Below, piece by piece: positions 30,812-39,287 of a stretch of DNA of 39,287 nt. Source of the stretch: an uncultured Acidobacteriota bacterium. Its GTDB lineage: Bacteria; Acidobacteriota; Vicinamibacteria; Fen-336. The translations under genes and the position numbers were made by a program. Under the pieces are notes generated by a model. It was not told the origin of the DNA. It was given only the letters and a program-made list of their open reading frames with translations, and did no database searches. The stretch's first letter is position 1. Each line of letters begins with the position of its first letter. The DNA is taken from contig CADEEV010000044.1 in NCBI GenBank assembly GCA_902826455.1, positions 1 through 39,287 of the forward strand. The letters are read 5' to 3'.

Positions 30812-33800
30812 TGCAGCTCCACCGCGGCCTCGGCCCTGGCGCCCGTCAGGACGTCGGTGGCCGTGACGCGATAGCGGCCCGGGGCGTCGTTGAGGGCGGT
30901 CGGGATGCGGAACGTGCCCTGGGCCCCGTCCAGCAGCACGTTGCTCGCATACTCGGGCAGGAAGCGCCCTTTCGGATCGAATACGTGGCAGCGTACCAGG
31001 TGCGCGCCCGGCTTGCCCAGGCCGAGCGCCAGGCTCACCTTCGTTCCGCGTGCCGCCTGGGTCGGCCCCGTGAAGGTGAAGGCCGGCCGCTCCTCGCCTA
31101 CCGAGAGCACCAGGGCGTCGCCGGGCTGGATCTCGGCCTTCACGGTGTCCGTGCGGCCCAGGTCTTCGCCGGTGCGTACGTTCGTCACCCGCCCGACGCG
31201 CGGCAGCTTGATGGTCACGGCGCGCTTCGCGACCTTGCCGAGCTTCGAGTCGTCGTAGATCGTGACGCCGTCGTGGCCGTAGAGCGTCGCCACGTCCACG
31301 TTCTCCTGGAGGATCGCCACGACGTCGCTGCCGCCAAAGCGGTAGCGCGCGATGCGGGTCTGCGCGAGCGGCGCGCCGTTCGGCTCCTTGACCTCCACCG
31401 CGGCGCGGACGCCGACCTTCGCGAGCACGGCCGAGAGGAGCCCGCGCTGGGAAGCGCCGCCGTAGCTCTTGTTGCGGGCCTTCGAGTACTCGTCGAGCAG
31501 CGTGTTCAGGTAGATCGCGTAGCCCGTGCCGATCTGCCGCACGAACACGGCGGGCGCGCCCCCCACCTGGACCAGGGCCGCGGCGCCGGCCGGCTTGAGA
31601 TCGGCTTCGAGAGCCTCCAGGCCTTCGAGCGTCGCCGCGTCCAGGCCGAACGCACGCCCGGCCTCGGTGACCGTCACGGCGCCCTTGATCCGCGCTCCGT
31701 ACACGCGCTTCGAGGACGGGGCGGCGGCGATGCCGAACAGCGTGTTCAGGAGCCCTGCCGACTGCCAGGCCGCGTGGTCGTCCATGACCCCGGCGGCGCC
31801 GTCCGCGATCACGACGCCCCCGGCCCGCACGTACCTCTCGAGGCTCGCGGCCTCGGCCGGCGACACCGCGAAGGATAGCGGCAGCACGAAGGCCTTGAGC
31901 TTCTTCGGGTCGAGGCCCTTCGTCTCGAGGTCGGGAGCCGCCACGAAATCGTACGAGAGGCCCAGGTCCGTCAGGCTCTTGGTCCAGCCGTCGCGGTTGG
32001 CCGGGAAGCCCGGCTCGTCGTCCTCGTCGACGTTGCGGCTCTGGTGGAAGCCCAGGATGGCCGCCGCGTGCACGGACGGCAGCGAGTAGTGGATGCCGAT
32101 GCCGTCGGTGACGCGGTCCGCCTCCATGAACAGCCGGCCGAGGCCCTCGAAGCGCAGGGCCTGGAACGTCGTGCCCATGTCGCGGCCCGACTTCGCGAAC
32201 GTGAAGTCGGGGTTCACGACCGAGTAGCTCCAGAACAGGTTCGGGAACAGGACGCCCGAGAGCGCCGCGCTCCAGATCTCGTGCTGCACGGGGCGGCCGC
32301 TGCGGCCGTAGCCCGTCCAGAAGCCGATGCGCGAGCCGGGCTTCGCGAACGAGCGGTGGAAGTCCCACTGGTTGCCGCCGCTGTACGAGAGGAAGTCGTC
32401 GACCACCTGGTCGAGGCGCCACCAGTCGCAGCCGTTGTACGCGGTCGTGACCTGGGTGCCCGAGAGCGCGATGCGGCCCTGGGGATCGCCCTCGATCACG
32501 GCGTCGCGCACCACCTGGTAGGCGTGGGCGAAGGAGATCTCCATGTAGGTGCGGAAGTCGGCCCACGGCGGATAGACGCCGGTCTTGCGCGCCTCTTCCG
32601 TGGTCGAGGGCATCACGGCGTCCCAGGCGGCGTAGCTCGACTGCCAGCTCCGGTTGAGCGCGTCGAGGCTGCCGTAGCGCATGGCGAGCCACTTGCGGAA
32701 GTTCGCGAGGGTGTGGGGGCCGAAGTCGAAGTCCACCGGATCCGTGTACGACGTGAGCGAGCCCTCGTCGCCCACGAAGTAGTAGTCCATGTTGTACTGG
32801 GCCTTGCTGCGGGCCGCGGTGCGCGCGACGCTCGCCAGGCGCTCCAGCACCTCGGGATCGTCGAGGCTGGGGCTGCGGGTCAGGAACTTCTTGTCCCCGG
32901 TGCGCTTGTAGAGCTCCTTGCGGGTCAGGTAGAGGACCGAGCTCATGTCGCCCGTGCGCTCGTAGTCCTTCACGGCCTTCTCGAGGCCCTCGGGGGTCGT
33001 GGGGCCGCGGTCGTACCAGTACACGCCGAAGTAGCCGCGGGGGATGTCGAGGCTGTCCGTGATCTCGCCGCCCCAGGTGAAGCCCGTGTCCATGGCCTGC
33101 TCGCGCAGGCGCCGCTGGCGCAGCGCCTCGACGTTGTGGGCCGGCGTCTCGAACGACATGAGCGCCCGGTACTCCTTCGTGCGGCGCTCCTTGGCGACCA
33201 CGGGGATCGGGGCGTGGCGCAGCTCGTCGATGACGCGGCCCTTGTCGTCGATCAGGGCGGCCGTGATACCGACGCGCTTGCCCACGAAACCGTCGAGGGT
33301 GTGGAAGAAGGCCTTCTCCCCCTCGGTGCGCTTCGACTCGACGCTCAGCACGCGATCGAGATCGTCGGTCAGGGTCACGCGCATGCGCGCGTCCTCGAGA
33401 CGGCCGGCGGCCTGCGTCACGACGCTCAGCACGTCGCCTTCCTGGTAGGCGGCGGAGTTCGCCCGCAGCGACACGATGCTCGCGGCCTTGTCGACCTCGA
33501 AGTGGGCGGCGCCCCAGTTGAGGGTCGCGCCGCTCGCCGGATCGCGCAGGATCGCGTTCACGATCACCTTGCCGCCCGGCCAGCCCGAGGCGGGCCGCAG
33601 GCCCTCGGCCGGGACGCTCACGGCCGACTCCCCCGCCGCCACGTCGCGCGCCTCCTTGCGGCTCGCCAGGAGCCCGCCCGACTCGTCCTTGGCCGTCAGC
33701 TCGATCTCGACCTTGCGCGCCTTCGGCGTCGCGAGCTTCATCTCGACGGCGCCGGCCGACGCCTTCAGCGAGGCGAGCGTCAGGTCGCTCTCGCGGCCGG

Positions 33801-34734
33801 CCGCCCACAACACCGCACGCGCGAGCAGCGAGTGGCGGTACTCCCAGTAGTCCCAGTACGTGCGGGTCTTGATCGGGTCGAGGGGCTCGGGCACGAAGCC
33901 CTCGCCTGCTTGGGCGAACGCCACGACCCGGCCCTTCCCGTAGCTCTTCACCGACACCACCGGATGCTCCCCGGCGCGCACCACCACCTGGCCGCGGTTC
34001 TCGTACTTGTAGAACTTGCCGCCGCGATCGCCCGTGGCGAGCAGCTCGGCATCCAGGCCCTGGTTGATGAAGTGCGCTGCCGCCGCTTCCCAGCGCCCGC
34101 TCACGATCGCGTCCTGGCGCAGCGCCGGGTAGCCGCGCTCGGTCACGGTATCGTCGGGCACGCCCACGAGCGGCGAGAGGTCCCACAGCCGCGTGTCGCC
34201 GACCTTCTCGTCGCCGAGGAAGGGATGGCCCGCCACGTCGCCCACGAAGGGATGGATCAGGACGAGGCCGGCGCCCTCGCTGACGCGCTTCAGGATCGCG
34301 TCGCGGCTGGCCCGGGTCATGCGCGTCCAGCCGTTGAGGCCGGGGATCACCATCACCTCGAACGGCGCTGCGCTCGTCAGGTCCTGCTCGACGTATCCGA
34401 ACACGACTCGGAAGTCGTCGCGGTCGCCGCGCTCCTCGTGGCCGTAGTAGTCGCCGATGCCCCAGCAATTGATGTCCCACTCGCGGTCGATCGAGACGGT
34501 CGTGGGTGCGAGAGACAGCCGCTGCATGAGCTCGACCATGTCACGGCCGCGGCTCACCGACGGGATGAAGAAGCCCTTGATGGGCCCGCCCGGCAGGACG
34601 CTCGCCCACGGCACGTGGGGCGTCGCGACCTCGGTCGAGTACGGGATGTCGTTGCGGTGGGCCGGCTTCTCGTCGGAGCGGACCGGGCCGACGGCGGCGG
34701 CGGACAGGAGCGCTACGGCCAGGACCTTCTTCAC
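30808..34734 (-). CDS. Secreted GH42-like beta-galactosidase homologue, 1308 aa multi-domain
   Basis: Starts at GTG 34734 (GTGA overlap with the CocE-type gene); longer in-frame extensions merely shadow that gene. The signal peptide is VKKVLAVALLSAAAVGPVRS. Residues about 50-320 form a ThuA/glutamine-amidotransferase-like Rossmann domain (FEVMVIPGLNGWTRMT, GLVLIHPFVGDVAG, GKGRVVAFAQAGEGF). Beta-sandwich domains follow to about 530, then a GH42-type barrel. YYFVGDEGSLTSY carries the likely acid/base Glu657 (GH42 usually has NE, here DE). It is followed by the GH42-like FRKWLAMRYGSLDALNRSW and a candidate nucleophile in HEIWSAALSG. A second Rossmann trimerisation-type domain (KAFVLPLSFAVSPAEAASLERYVRAGGVVI) and a C-terminal beta domain (about 1200-1308) close the protein. 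It likely cleaves a galactoside or arabinoside outside the cytoplasm. Normal GH42 enzymes are about 650-700 aa, so this is nearly twice as long. Confidence 0.85.
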   Translation of the reverse strand: MKKVLAVALLSAAAVGPVRSDEKPAHRNDIPYSTEVATPHVPWASVLPGGPIKGFFIPSVSRGRDMVELMQRLSLAPTTVSIDREWDINCWGIGDYYGHEERGDRDDFRVVFGYVEQDLTSAAPFEVMVIPGLNGWTRMTRASRDAILKRVSEGAGLVLIHPFVGDVAGHPFLGDEKVGDTRLWDLSPLVGVPDDTVTERGYPALRQDAIVSGRWEAAAAHFINQGLDAELLATGDRGGKFYKYENRGQVVVRAGEHPVVSVKSYGKGRVVAFAQAGEGFVPEPLDPIKTRTYWDYWEYRHSLLARAVLWAAGRESDLTLASLKASAGAVEMKLATPKARKVEIELTAKDESGGLLASRKEARDVAAGESAVSVPAEGLRPASGWPGGKVIVNAILRDPASGATLNWGAAHFEVDKAASIVSLRANSAAYQEGDVLSVVTQAAGRLEDARMRVTLTDDLDRVLSVESKRTEGEKAFFHTLDGFVGKRVGITAALIDDKGRVIDELRHAPIPVVAKERRTKEYRALMSFETPAHNVEALRQRRLREQAMDTGFTWGGEITDSLDIPRGYFGVYWYDRGPTTPEGLEKAVKDYERTGDMSSVLYLTRKELYKRTGDKKFLTRSPSLDDPEVLERLASVARTAARSKAQYNMDYYFVGDEGSLTSYTDPVDFDFGPHTLANFRKWLAMRYGSLDALNRSWQSSYAAWDAVMPSTTEEARKTGVYPPWADFRTYMEISFAHAYQVVRDAVIEGDPQGRIALSGTQVTTAYNGCDWWRLDQVVDDFLSYSGGNQWDFHRSFAKPGSRIGFWTGYGRSGRPVQHEIWSAALSGVLFPNLFWSYSVVNPDFTFAKSGRDMGTTFQALRFEGLGRLFMEADRVTDGIGIHYSLPSVHAAAILGFHQSRNVDEDDEPGFPANRDGWTKSLTDLGLSYDFVAAPDLETKGLDPKKLKAFVLPLSFAVSPAEAASLERYVRAGGVVIADGAAGVMDDHAAWQSAGLLNTLFGIAAAPSSKRVYGARIKGAVTVTEAGRAFGLDAATLEGLEALEADLKPAGAAALVQVGGAPAVFVRQIGTGYAIYLNTLLDEYSKARNKSYGGASQRGLLSAVLAKVGVRAAVEVKEPNGAPLAQTRIARYRFGGSDVVAILQENVDVATLYGHDGVTIYDDSKLGKVAKRAVTIKLPRVGRVTNVRTGEDLGRTDTVKAEIQPGDALVLSVGEERPAFTFTGPTQAARGTKVSLALGLGKPGAHLVRCHVFDPKGRFLPEYASNVLLDGAQGTFRIPTALNDAPGRYRVTATDVLTGARAEAAVELQ

Positions 34735-36479
34735 GAGCGCGGCACCACGGGCAGCACGAGGGCCGACGGGTGGGCTGCGTCGTGGTACAGGGTCTGCCTG
34801 GCCACGACGCCCCCCGTGGCCGTGGCGGTGGGCGCGCCGTCGTTCGTGTTGCGGTCGAAGCGCGGGAAGTTGCTGCTCGACACGTACAGCCGGATGCGGT
34901 GGCCCGCCTTGAAGACGTTGCTCGTGGCCCACAGGTCCACGGTGTACTTCTCGATCTTCCCCGGCTCGAGGGCCACGGCCTTGTCCGTGCCGTTGCGGTA
35001 GCGAGCCCGGACGATGCCGTCGCCCAGGTAGCGCGCGTAGCCCGAGGGATCGACGTCCACCAGCATCGCGGTGAAGTCGGTGTCGACGGCGGAGCTCGAC
35101 GCGTACAGCTCGGCGCTGATGAAGCCGGTGACCTCGGTGTCGGCCGCGAGCGGGGGCGTCGAGAACACCAGCACGTCCTGGCGCGACTCGTTCGGCTTCT
35201 GGTCGAACGGACCCGGGGCGTACTGCTGGCCGCAGCAGAGCCGGCCGCCGATCGTGCGCACGGGGTTCGCGGGATCGTAGTCGTAGGTGTCGGGCGCCTG
35301 TTTCCTGGGCGGCAGCGTCGACAGCACGCCGTCGCCCGCGGCGCTGCGCGCCCCCTTCGTGGCATGGAGGTAGTAGCGGGTCTCCTTCGCCCGTGCCAGC
35401 GGGAACTCCTGCTCGTCCCGCCAGACGTTGTCGCCCATCACGAAGATGCGTACCGGCGCCGACGACGCGTAGCTGTTCAGCTCGCCCTTCAGCGTGTAGT
35501 CGGCCCATTCCAGGAGCATCTGCTGCCCGTCGTAGACCGCCTGGCTGCCGAACGTGACGTCGCCGACCTTGCCCTCGGCCGTCGTGGGAGCGTGCGCCCA
35601 CGGCCCGACCAGCAGGCGCTGGCCCTGGCGCGCCTCTTCGGTGGCGGCGCTCCTGCGCAGTCCGATGAAGTTCTCGATCGAGCCGCGCGAGAAGATGTCG
35701 TGCCAGCCCGCCTCGTGGAGGCCCTTCACGGTCATCTCCGTGTAGTGGTCCTTCACGCGGATCGCGCGCCAGTACTCGTCCGAGGTCTCGTGTTGCAGCC
35801 AGTCGGCGTAGTAGGGCGCCAGGTCGCCCGCCTTCGGATAGTCGAGGAGCTTGTAGCCGCCCGCGGGCGTCGCCTCCACCCAGTCCTTCGGCTTCGCGAG
35901 GCCCATGGCCTTTTTCTGCAGCGTGTCCTCGGCCAGGCCCGTGGTCCACGAGCTGTTGAACCAGTGCATGCGCGCGCCGCCCTGGTAGGTCCAGCCCTCG
36001 TAGTAGTCGGAGGCGGTCACGGTCGGCTGGATCGCCACGAGGTGCGGGGGCTTCGCCGTGGCGGCGAGCATCTGGGTGGCCCCGACGTACGAGCCGCCGA
36101 ACATGCCCACCTTGCCGTCGGAGTACGGCAGCGCCGCCGCCCACTCGATCGTGTCGTAGCCGTCGTTGGCCTCGTTCCGGAACGGGTAGAAGTCGCCCTC
36201 GGACTCGTAACGGCCGCGCACGTCCTGCAACACCACCACGTAGCCGTGGGAGGCGAAGAACACGCCGGCGTTGGGGTCCGCCCGGTTGTACGGCGTGCGC
36301 TGGAGGATCACCGGGAAGCGGCCCTCGGCGTCGGGACGATAGACGTCCGCCACCAGCGCGACGCCGTCGCGCATCTTCACCTTGACGCCGCCCTCGGCGC
36401 GCACGCGGTAGAGATCCTCCGCCGCGGCCGGCACGGCACAGGCGGCCAGGACCACGGCCAGCATCGCTCGTGTGTTCAT
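34731..36479 (-). CDS. CocE/NonD (S15-type) secreted hydrolase
   Basis: 582 residues from ATG 36479 with AGGAG 9 nt upstream. The signal peptide is MNTRAMLAVVLAACAVPAAA. The N-terminal alpha/beta-hydrolase domain shows VKMRDGVALVADVYRP (34-49), PVILQRTPYNR (56-66), VVVLQDVRGRYESEG (81-95), the nucleophile elbow GMFGGSYVG with Ser130, and the catalytic His in LLVGPWAHAP. The C-terminal jelly roll (LVFSTPPLAADTEVTGFISAELY, then HRIRLYVSSSNFPRFDRN) is typical of the X-Pro dipeptidyl-peptidase/cocaine esterase C-terminal domain. Members cleave X-Pro dipeptides, acyl esters or amides. Given the GH42-like and AraD-like neighbours joined by 4-nt overlaps, deacylation of a decorated glycan is a plausible inference, but peptidase activity is not excluded. 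Confidence 0.93.
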   Translation of the reverse strand: MNTRAMLAVVLAACAVPAAAEDLYRVRAEGGVKVKMRDGVALVADVYRPDAEGRFPVILQRTPYNRADPNAGVFFASHGYVVVLQDVRGRYESEGDFYPFRNEANDGYDTIEWAAALPYSDGKVGMFGGSYVGATQMLAATAKPPHLVAIQPTVTASDYYEGWTYQGGARMHWFNSSWTTGLAEDTLQKKAMGLAKPKDWVEATPAGGYKLLDYPKAGDLAPYYADWLQHETSDEYWRAIRVKDHYTEMTVKGLHEAGWHDIFSRGSIENFIGLRRSAATEEARQGQRLLVGPWAHAPTTAEGKVGDVTFGSQAVYDGQQMLLEWADYTLKGELNSYASSAPVRIFVMGDNVWRDEQEFPLARAKETRYYLHATKGARSAAGDGVLSTLPPRKQAPDTYDYDPANPVRTIGGRLCCGQQYAPGPFDQKPNESRQDVLVFSTPPLAADTEVTGFISAELYASSSAVDTDFTAMLVDVDPSGYARYLGDGIVRARYRNGTDKAVALEPGKIEKYTVDLWATSNVFKAGHRIRLYVSSSNFPRFDRNTNDGAPTATATGGVVARQTLYHDAAHPSALVLPVVPRS

Positions 36480-36490
36480 TCTTCGCTCTC

Positions 36491-39287
36491 CTAGGACTTC
36501 GGACTGGCCAGGGCGGCCCGGCTGAGATAGTGGGACATGACCTTGTCGGGCATCAGCAGGGCCTCGCGGAACTTGGCCTTCGCCTCGTCCTCGCGCCCCA
36601 GGGCGCGCAGGAAGAAGCCCTGGCCGGTGGCGTTGGAGCCGGGGAAGTTGGTGCCGACCACGAGGCGGTTGCGCCAACCCTCGAGCGCCGTCTCGAGGCG
36701 CGCCCGCGCGGCCTTCTCGGCGTCGCCGCCGAGGCGCTGCGCGGCGCGGTAGGCGAAGGCGGCGTCCGGCTGCGGGTAGCTGTCGACGCGCTTCGCCGCC
36801 GCGGCCCAGTGGCGCTTCGCGTCGGCGTCGGCGCCGGCGCGGTCGAAGACCTCGCCGAGCAGGTACTGGACCCGGGCGCTGTCGAGGAACGCGCCCATGC
36901 CCGTCTTCGTGAACGGCAGCTTCGCGGCCTCGCTGCCGAGGCCCCGTGCGACGGCCAGGGCCTCGTCCTTCTTCCCCGCCCTCGCGAGGGCCAGGGCGCG
37001 CTGGAGCCGGATCTCGAGAAAGACCTGCCGGACGTTCGTGCCGAACTCCTCGCGCGGGAAGAAGCGTCCGACGAGCAGCGCCTCCGCGTCGTCGAAGCGG
37101 CCCGCTTCCACCAGCCCGAGCGTCAGCTTGAACACCAGCGCCGCCGGCAGCGCGGCCTTGTCGGGGTAGGCCTCGAGGGCCTTCACGCGCTCCTCGGGAG
37201 GCCGGCCGAGGGCACCCAGCACCTGGTCGAGCGCCAGGTACACCTCGACGTTCGTCGGATCGGCCGTGACGCCCTCCGCGAGCACCTGCCGGGCGCGCTC
37301 GTCCTGTCCGCCCATCTGCAGCAGCGTGAGACCCATGTTGCGATGCAGTGTCGGGATCTGCGGGCGGATGCGCCGCGCGAGATCCCACTCCGCGATCGCC
37401 GCCTCGGTGCCGCCCCCCGAGAGGTAGAGGGAGCCGAGCAGGAAGTGCGCTGTGGCGTCCCTGGGATCCACCTCGAGGGCCCGCTTCAGTACCGGCAGGG
37501 TCTCGGCGCGCTGCGGGAAGACGTAGCGCGTGGAGAGCGCCTGCGCGGCGGCATAGTCGGCGGGCCGGCCGAGCTTCTCCTGGCAGTAGGCCCGGTAGTA
37601 CGCGACCTCGGGATGCGCCTGGGGCGCCGCGAGGCCCAGCTCCGGGTGGACGCCAGCGCCCGTCGGGTAGCGGCGGGCGAGGAGCGCGAGCGCGTCGTCC
37701 CAGGCGCCGATCTCCATGTAGTCGACCGCCACCTCCAGGACGCGCTGCGGGTCGCCGGCGAGGTGCGACCAGAGGGCCGCGTCCGGCGTGCCCAGCAGCA
37801 CGGCCTCGTTGCGCAGGAGGGAGGCCGTCGGGTCCTCGCGCCGCCAGCGCGCGAGACGCTTGCCCGCCTCGGCCGTGCGGCCGCTACGCCGCAGCAGCGC
37901 GACCTCGAAGCCGCCCGCCCGCACCATGTGGCTGTCGGCCTGCAGCGCCTCGCGGATCCGTTCGAGAGCGACTCCGGCGCGGCCCGCCCGGGCTTCGAAC
38001 CGGGCGACCTGCAGCAGCGCCGCCGGCCGCGTCTTGGAGTCGAAGGCGGCCTTCTCCCAGGCCGATCGTGCGGCCTCCTCGCGCCCGTCCGCGCGCTCGG
38101 CCAGGCCCAGCGCATACCAGGCCTCCCCGTCGGTCGTGACCTGCGCCAGGGCCGCCGTGAGCCGGGGACGCGCCTCGTCGAAGCGCTTGAGGCCGACCCG
38201 CAGCCGGCCCGAGGCCTTCAGCAGCTCGAAGCTCGCCGGGAAGCGGCGCAGCCCGTCCTCGTACGTTCCGTCGGCCTTCAGCAGCTTGCCGTCGAGCTCC
38301 TGCGAGCGGCCGAGCTCCACGAAATCGCCTTCGCTGCGCGACTCGACAGGCGCGATGCGCCGCGGCGTCTGCGGGCCCACCGTCACGCTCTCGCGCGGCA
38401 CCACGTCCCACTTCCCCTCGGTGTGGGACAGCAGCACGCGGCCGCCGGGGGCATGGATCTCGACGGCATAGGCGCTCTCCGCCGGCAGCTTCGGGAACGC
38501 CTTGCGGAACACGTCGCGGGGCGTCAGTGACAGCGCCTCGTCGACGACGATGCGCCCACCGTCGCGGATCTTCAGCCGGCCGCCGGCGAGCGCCTCGCTG
38601 ACCTGGAGGCCGATCGTGACGCCGGGCTCGCGGCTGATCCGCAGCGTCGCCTCCGGCGTCGCGCGGGTGAAGCCGCCCAGCGCGCGCACCGGCATCCAGA
38701 GCTCGGTGAAACGGAGCTGCTCCTGGGGCTCGAGGAACGCGTAGGTCTCCTGGTTGCGGAACAGCCCGGCCTGGATCTCGACCTCGGCGCTCTCGTTGTC
38801 GGACAGCGCCTTGCGCCAGTCGAGGCCGTCGGCGTCGACGCCCCAGCTCCAGACCTTCTTGGCCGGCAGGTCCTCGGGTGCCGCCCAGTGCACGACGCCC
38901 GCCTTCGTGCGCGGGTGGTAGATCCCCATGAACGGCTCGCGGCTGCCGTGGCTGAACAGCGACACGGGGCCGAAGTCGTGATTCCCCGGGCGCCTCAGGT
39001 CCTTGCCGTCGGCGTTGATCGGCCAGGTGTCCACGGTGGTGAAGCCGTGGCTCGCCGTGAACTCCATCGGGTAGACGAGCTCCGAGTCGTCCCAGGCCTC
39101 CACCGCGGCGTTCGTCCACCAATAGAAGCGGTGCCGCACGTCGCTGCGGTTGTAGAGCGTCGTCGCCTGCTCGAGCACCGCGCGCCCAGGCCGCAGCGTG
39201 AGCGCGACGCGCCACTGCATGCCGTACACGAGATCCACGTTGCCGACGACGATCGACGCGCTGCCGTCGGGGTTGCTGACGACGGCG
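36491..39287 (-). CDS. DUF5107 and TPR-repeat protein, 5' end outside window
   Basis: 931 residues are visible; the frame is open through the right edge and the start is not seen. The N-terminal visible part matches the DUF5107 beta-rich domain: LYNRSDVRHRFYWWTNAAV, then DSELVYPMEFTASHGF and a PFMGIYHPRTKAGVVHWA strand. DUF5107 reads TNxAVxxxxDxxFxYP. From about residue 330 to the end (ASPKS) there are many degenerate TPR helices (EAWYALGLAERADGREEAARSAWEKAAF, TAHFLLGSLYLSGGGTEAAIAEWDLARR, PTLHRNMGLTLLQMGG). The biochemical role of DUF5107 is not established. The fold resembles galactose-mutarotase/GH-associated super-sandwiches, and the genes often sit in glycan utilisation loci. It ends 11 bp before the CocE-type gene and heads the visible part of this operon. 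Confidence 0.85.
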   Translation of the reverse strand, partial: AVVSNPDGSASIVVGNVDLVYGMQWRVALTLRPGRAVLEQATTLYNRSDVRHRFYWWTNAAVEAWDDSELVYPMEFTASHGFTTVDTWPINADGKDLRRPGNHDFGPVSLFSHGSREPFMGIYHPRTKAGVVHWAAPEDLPAKKVWSWGVDADGLDWRKALSDNESAEVEIQAGLFRNQETYAFLEPQEQLRFTELWMPVRALGGFTRATPEATLRISREPGVTIGLQVSEALAGGRLKIRDGGRIVVDEALSLTPRDVFRKAFPKLPAESAYAVEIHAPGGRVLLSHTEGKWDVVPRESVTVGPQTPRRIAPVESRSEGDFVELGRSQELDGKLLKADGTYEDGLRRFPASFELLKASGRLRVGLKRFDEARPRLTAALAQVTTDGEAWYALGLAERADGREEAARSAWEKAAFDSKTRPAALLQVARFEARAGRAGVALERIREALQADSHMVRAGGFEVALLRRSGRTAEAGKRLARWRREDPTASLLRNEAVLLGTPDAALWSHLAGDPQRVLEVAVDYMEIGAWDDALALLARRYPTGAGVHPELGLAAPQAHPEVAYYRAYCQEKLGRPADYAAAQALSTRYVFPQRAETLPVLKRALEVDPRDATAHFLLGSLYLSGGGTEAAIAEWDLARRIRPQIPTLHRNMGLTLLQMGGQDERARQVLAEGVTADPTNVEVYLALDQVLGALGRPPEERVKALEAYPDKAALPAALVFKLTLGLVEAGRFDDAEALLVGRFFPREEFGTNVRQVFLEIRLQRALALARAGKKDEALAVARGLGSEAAKLPFTKTGMGAFLDSARVQYLLGEVFDRAGADADAKRHWAAAAKRVDSYPQPDAAFAYRAAQRLGGDAEKAARARLETALEGWRNRLVVGTNFPGSNATGQGFFLRALGREDEAKAKFREALLMPDKVMSHYLSRAALASPKS

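Noticed and set aside
34735-36144. N-terminal extension of the GH42-like frame to give 1778 codons
   Set aside because: The extension overlaps the CocE-type gene in another frame and reads as low-complexity sequence. A signal peptide and GTGA junction mark the real start at 34734.
1-39287. tRNA/rRNA genes, CRISPR arrays, insertion sequences, phage or integrase genes
   Set aside because: No cloverleaf-like gene, regularly spaced repeats, transposase motifs or terminal repeats were noticed by reading; a covariance-model scan would be decisive.

Overview
The window is very GC-rich (roughly 70 % by eye), densely coded, and Gram-negative in character: it has a TonB-dependent receptor, Tat and Sec signal peptides, and type IV pilus-like minor pilins. 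A TPR-type transmembrane Ser/Thr kinase, an Oar-like receptor with a carboxypeptidase-regulatory-like domain, a YceI protein, a DUF5107/TPR protein and several secreted glycan or ester hydrolases together suggest an Acidobacteriota-like chromosome. That placement is an inference, since no rRNA or marker phylogeny is available here. No tRNA, rRNA, CRISPR array, insertion sequence, phage gene or transcription-factor gene was recognised, and no gene-free stretch exceeds 300 bp.

Left part (1-11305). A minus-strand run reads SGNH hydrolase, family-3 solute-binding protein, Ser/Thr kinase-TPR, UvrD/PcrA-type helicase, then an M1 aminopeptidase cut by the window edge. Diverging from it on the plus strand are an FMN reductase, a zinc-ribbon membrane protein, a PilW-like pseudopilin carrying a large propeller-like C-terminus, and a PilX-like protein. 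A PEP mutase/isocitrate lyase family enzyme and a CrcB fluoride channel follow; they are convergent and share a CTAG stop overlap.

Middle (11306-17939). An Oar-like TonB-dependent receptor ends in a textbook intrinsic terminator. An aldo/keto reductase diverges from a two-gene unit made of a DHDPS-family enzyme and an Old Yellow Enzyme family enzyme.

Central locus (17947-29391). This is the most interesting part. Two divergent operons flank an AT-rich 84-bp promoter region that holds a perfect 7-6-7 palindrome. Leftward lie a Tat-exported TIM-barrel protein, a nitrilase-superfamily amidase with an N-terminal beta-rich domain, an AXE-like esterase and an M19 dipeptidase. Rightward lie a sodium:solute symporter, a 49-residue single-TM partner, a dimeric alpha/beta-barrel protein, a NagB-like isomerase/deaminase with an altered active-site Glu, a PfkB sugar kinase and an M20 amidohydrolase, nearly all overlapping by 4 nt. 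I read this as an extracellular depolymerise, import, phosphorylate, deacylate and isomerise route for an unusual N-acylated (amino-)sugar compound. The substrate is unknown.

Right part (29395-39287). A YceI protein is followed on the same strand by a second carbohydrate operon transcribed leftward: a DUF5107/TPR protein (5' end outside the window), a CocE/S15-type hydrolase, a 1308-residue secreted GH42-like protein and an AraD-like epimerase. The last three are joined by 4-nt stop/start overlaps.
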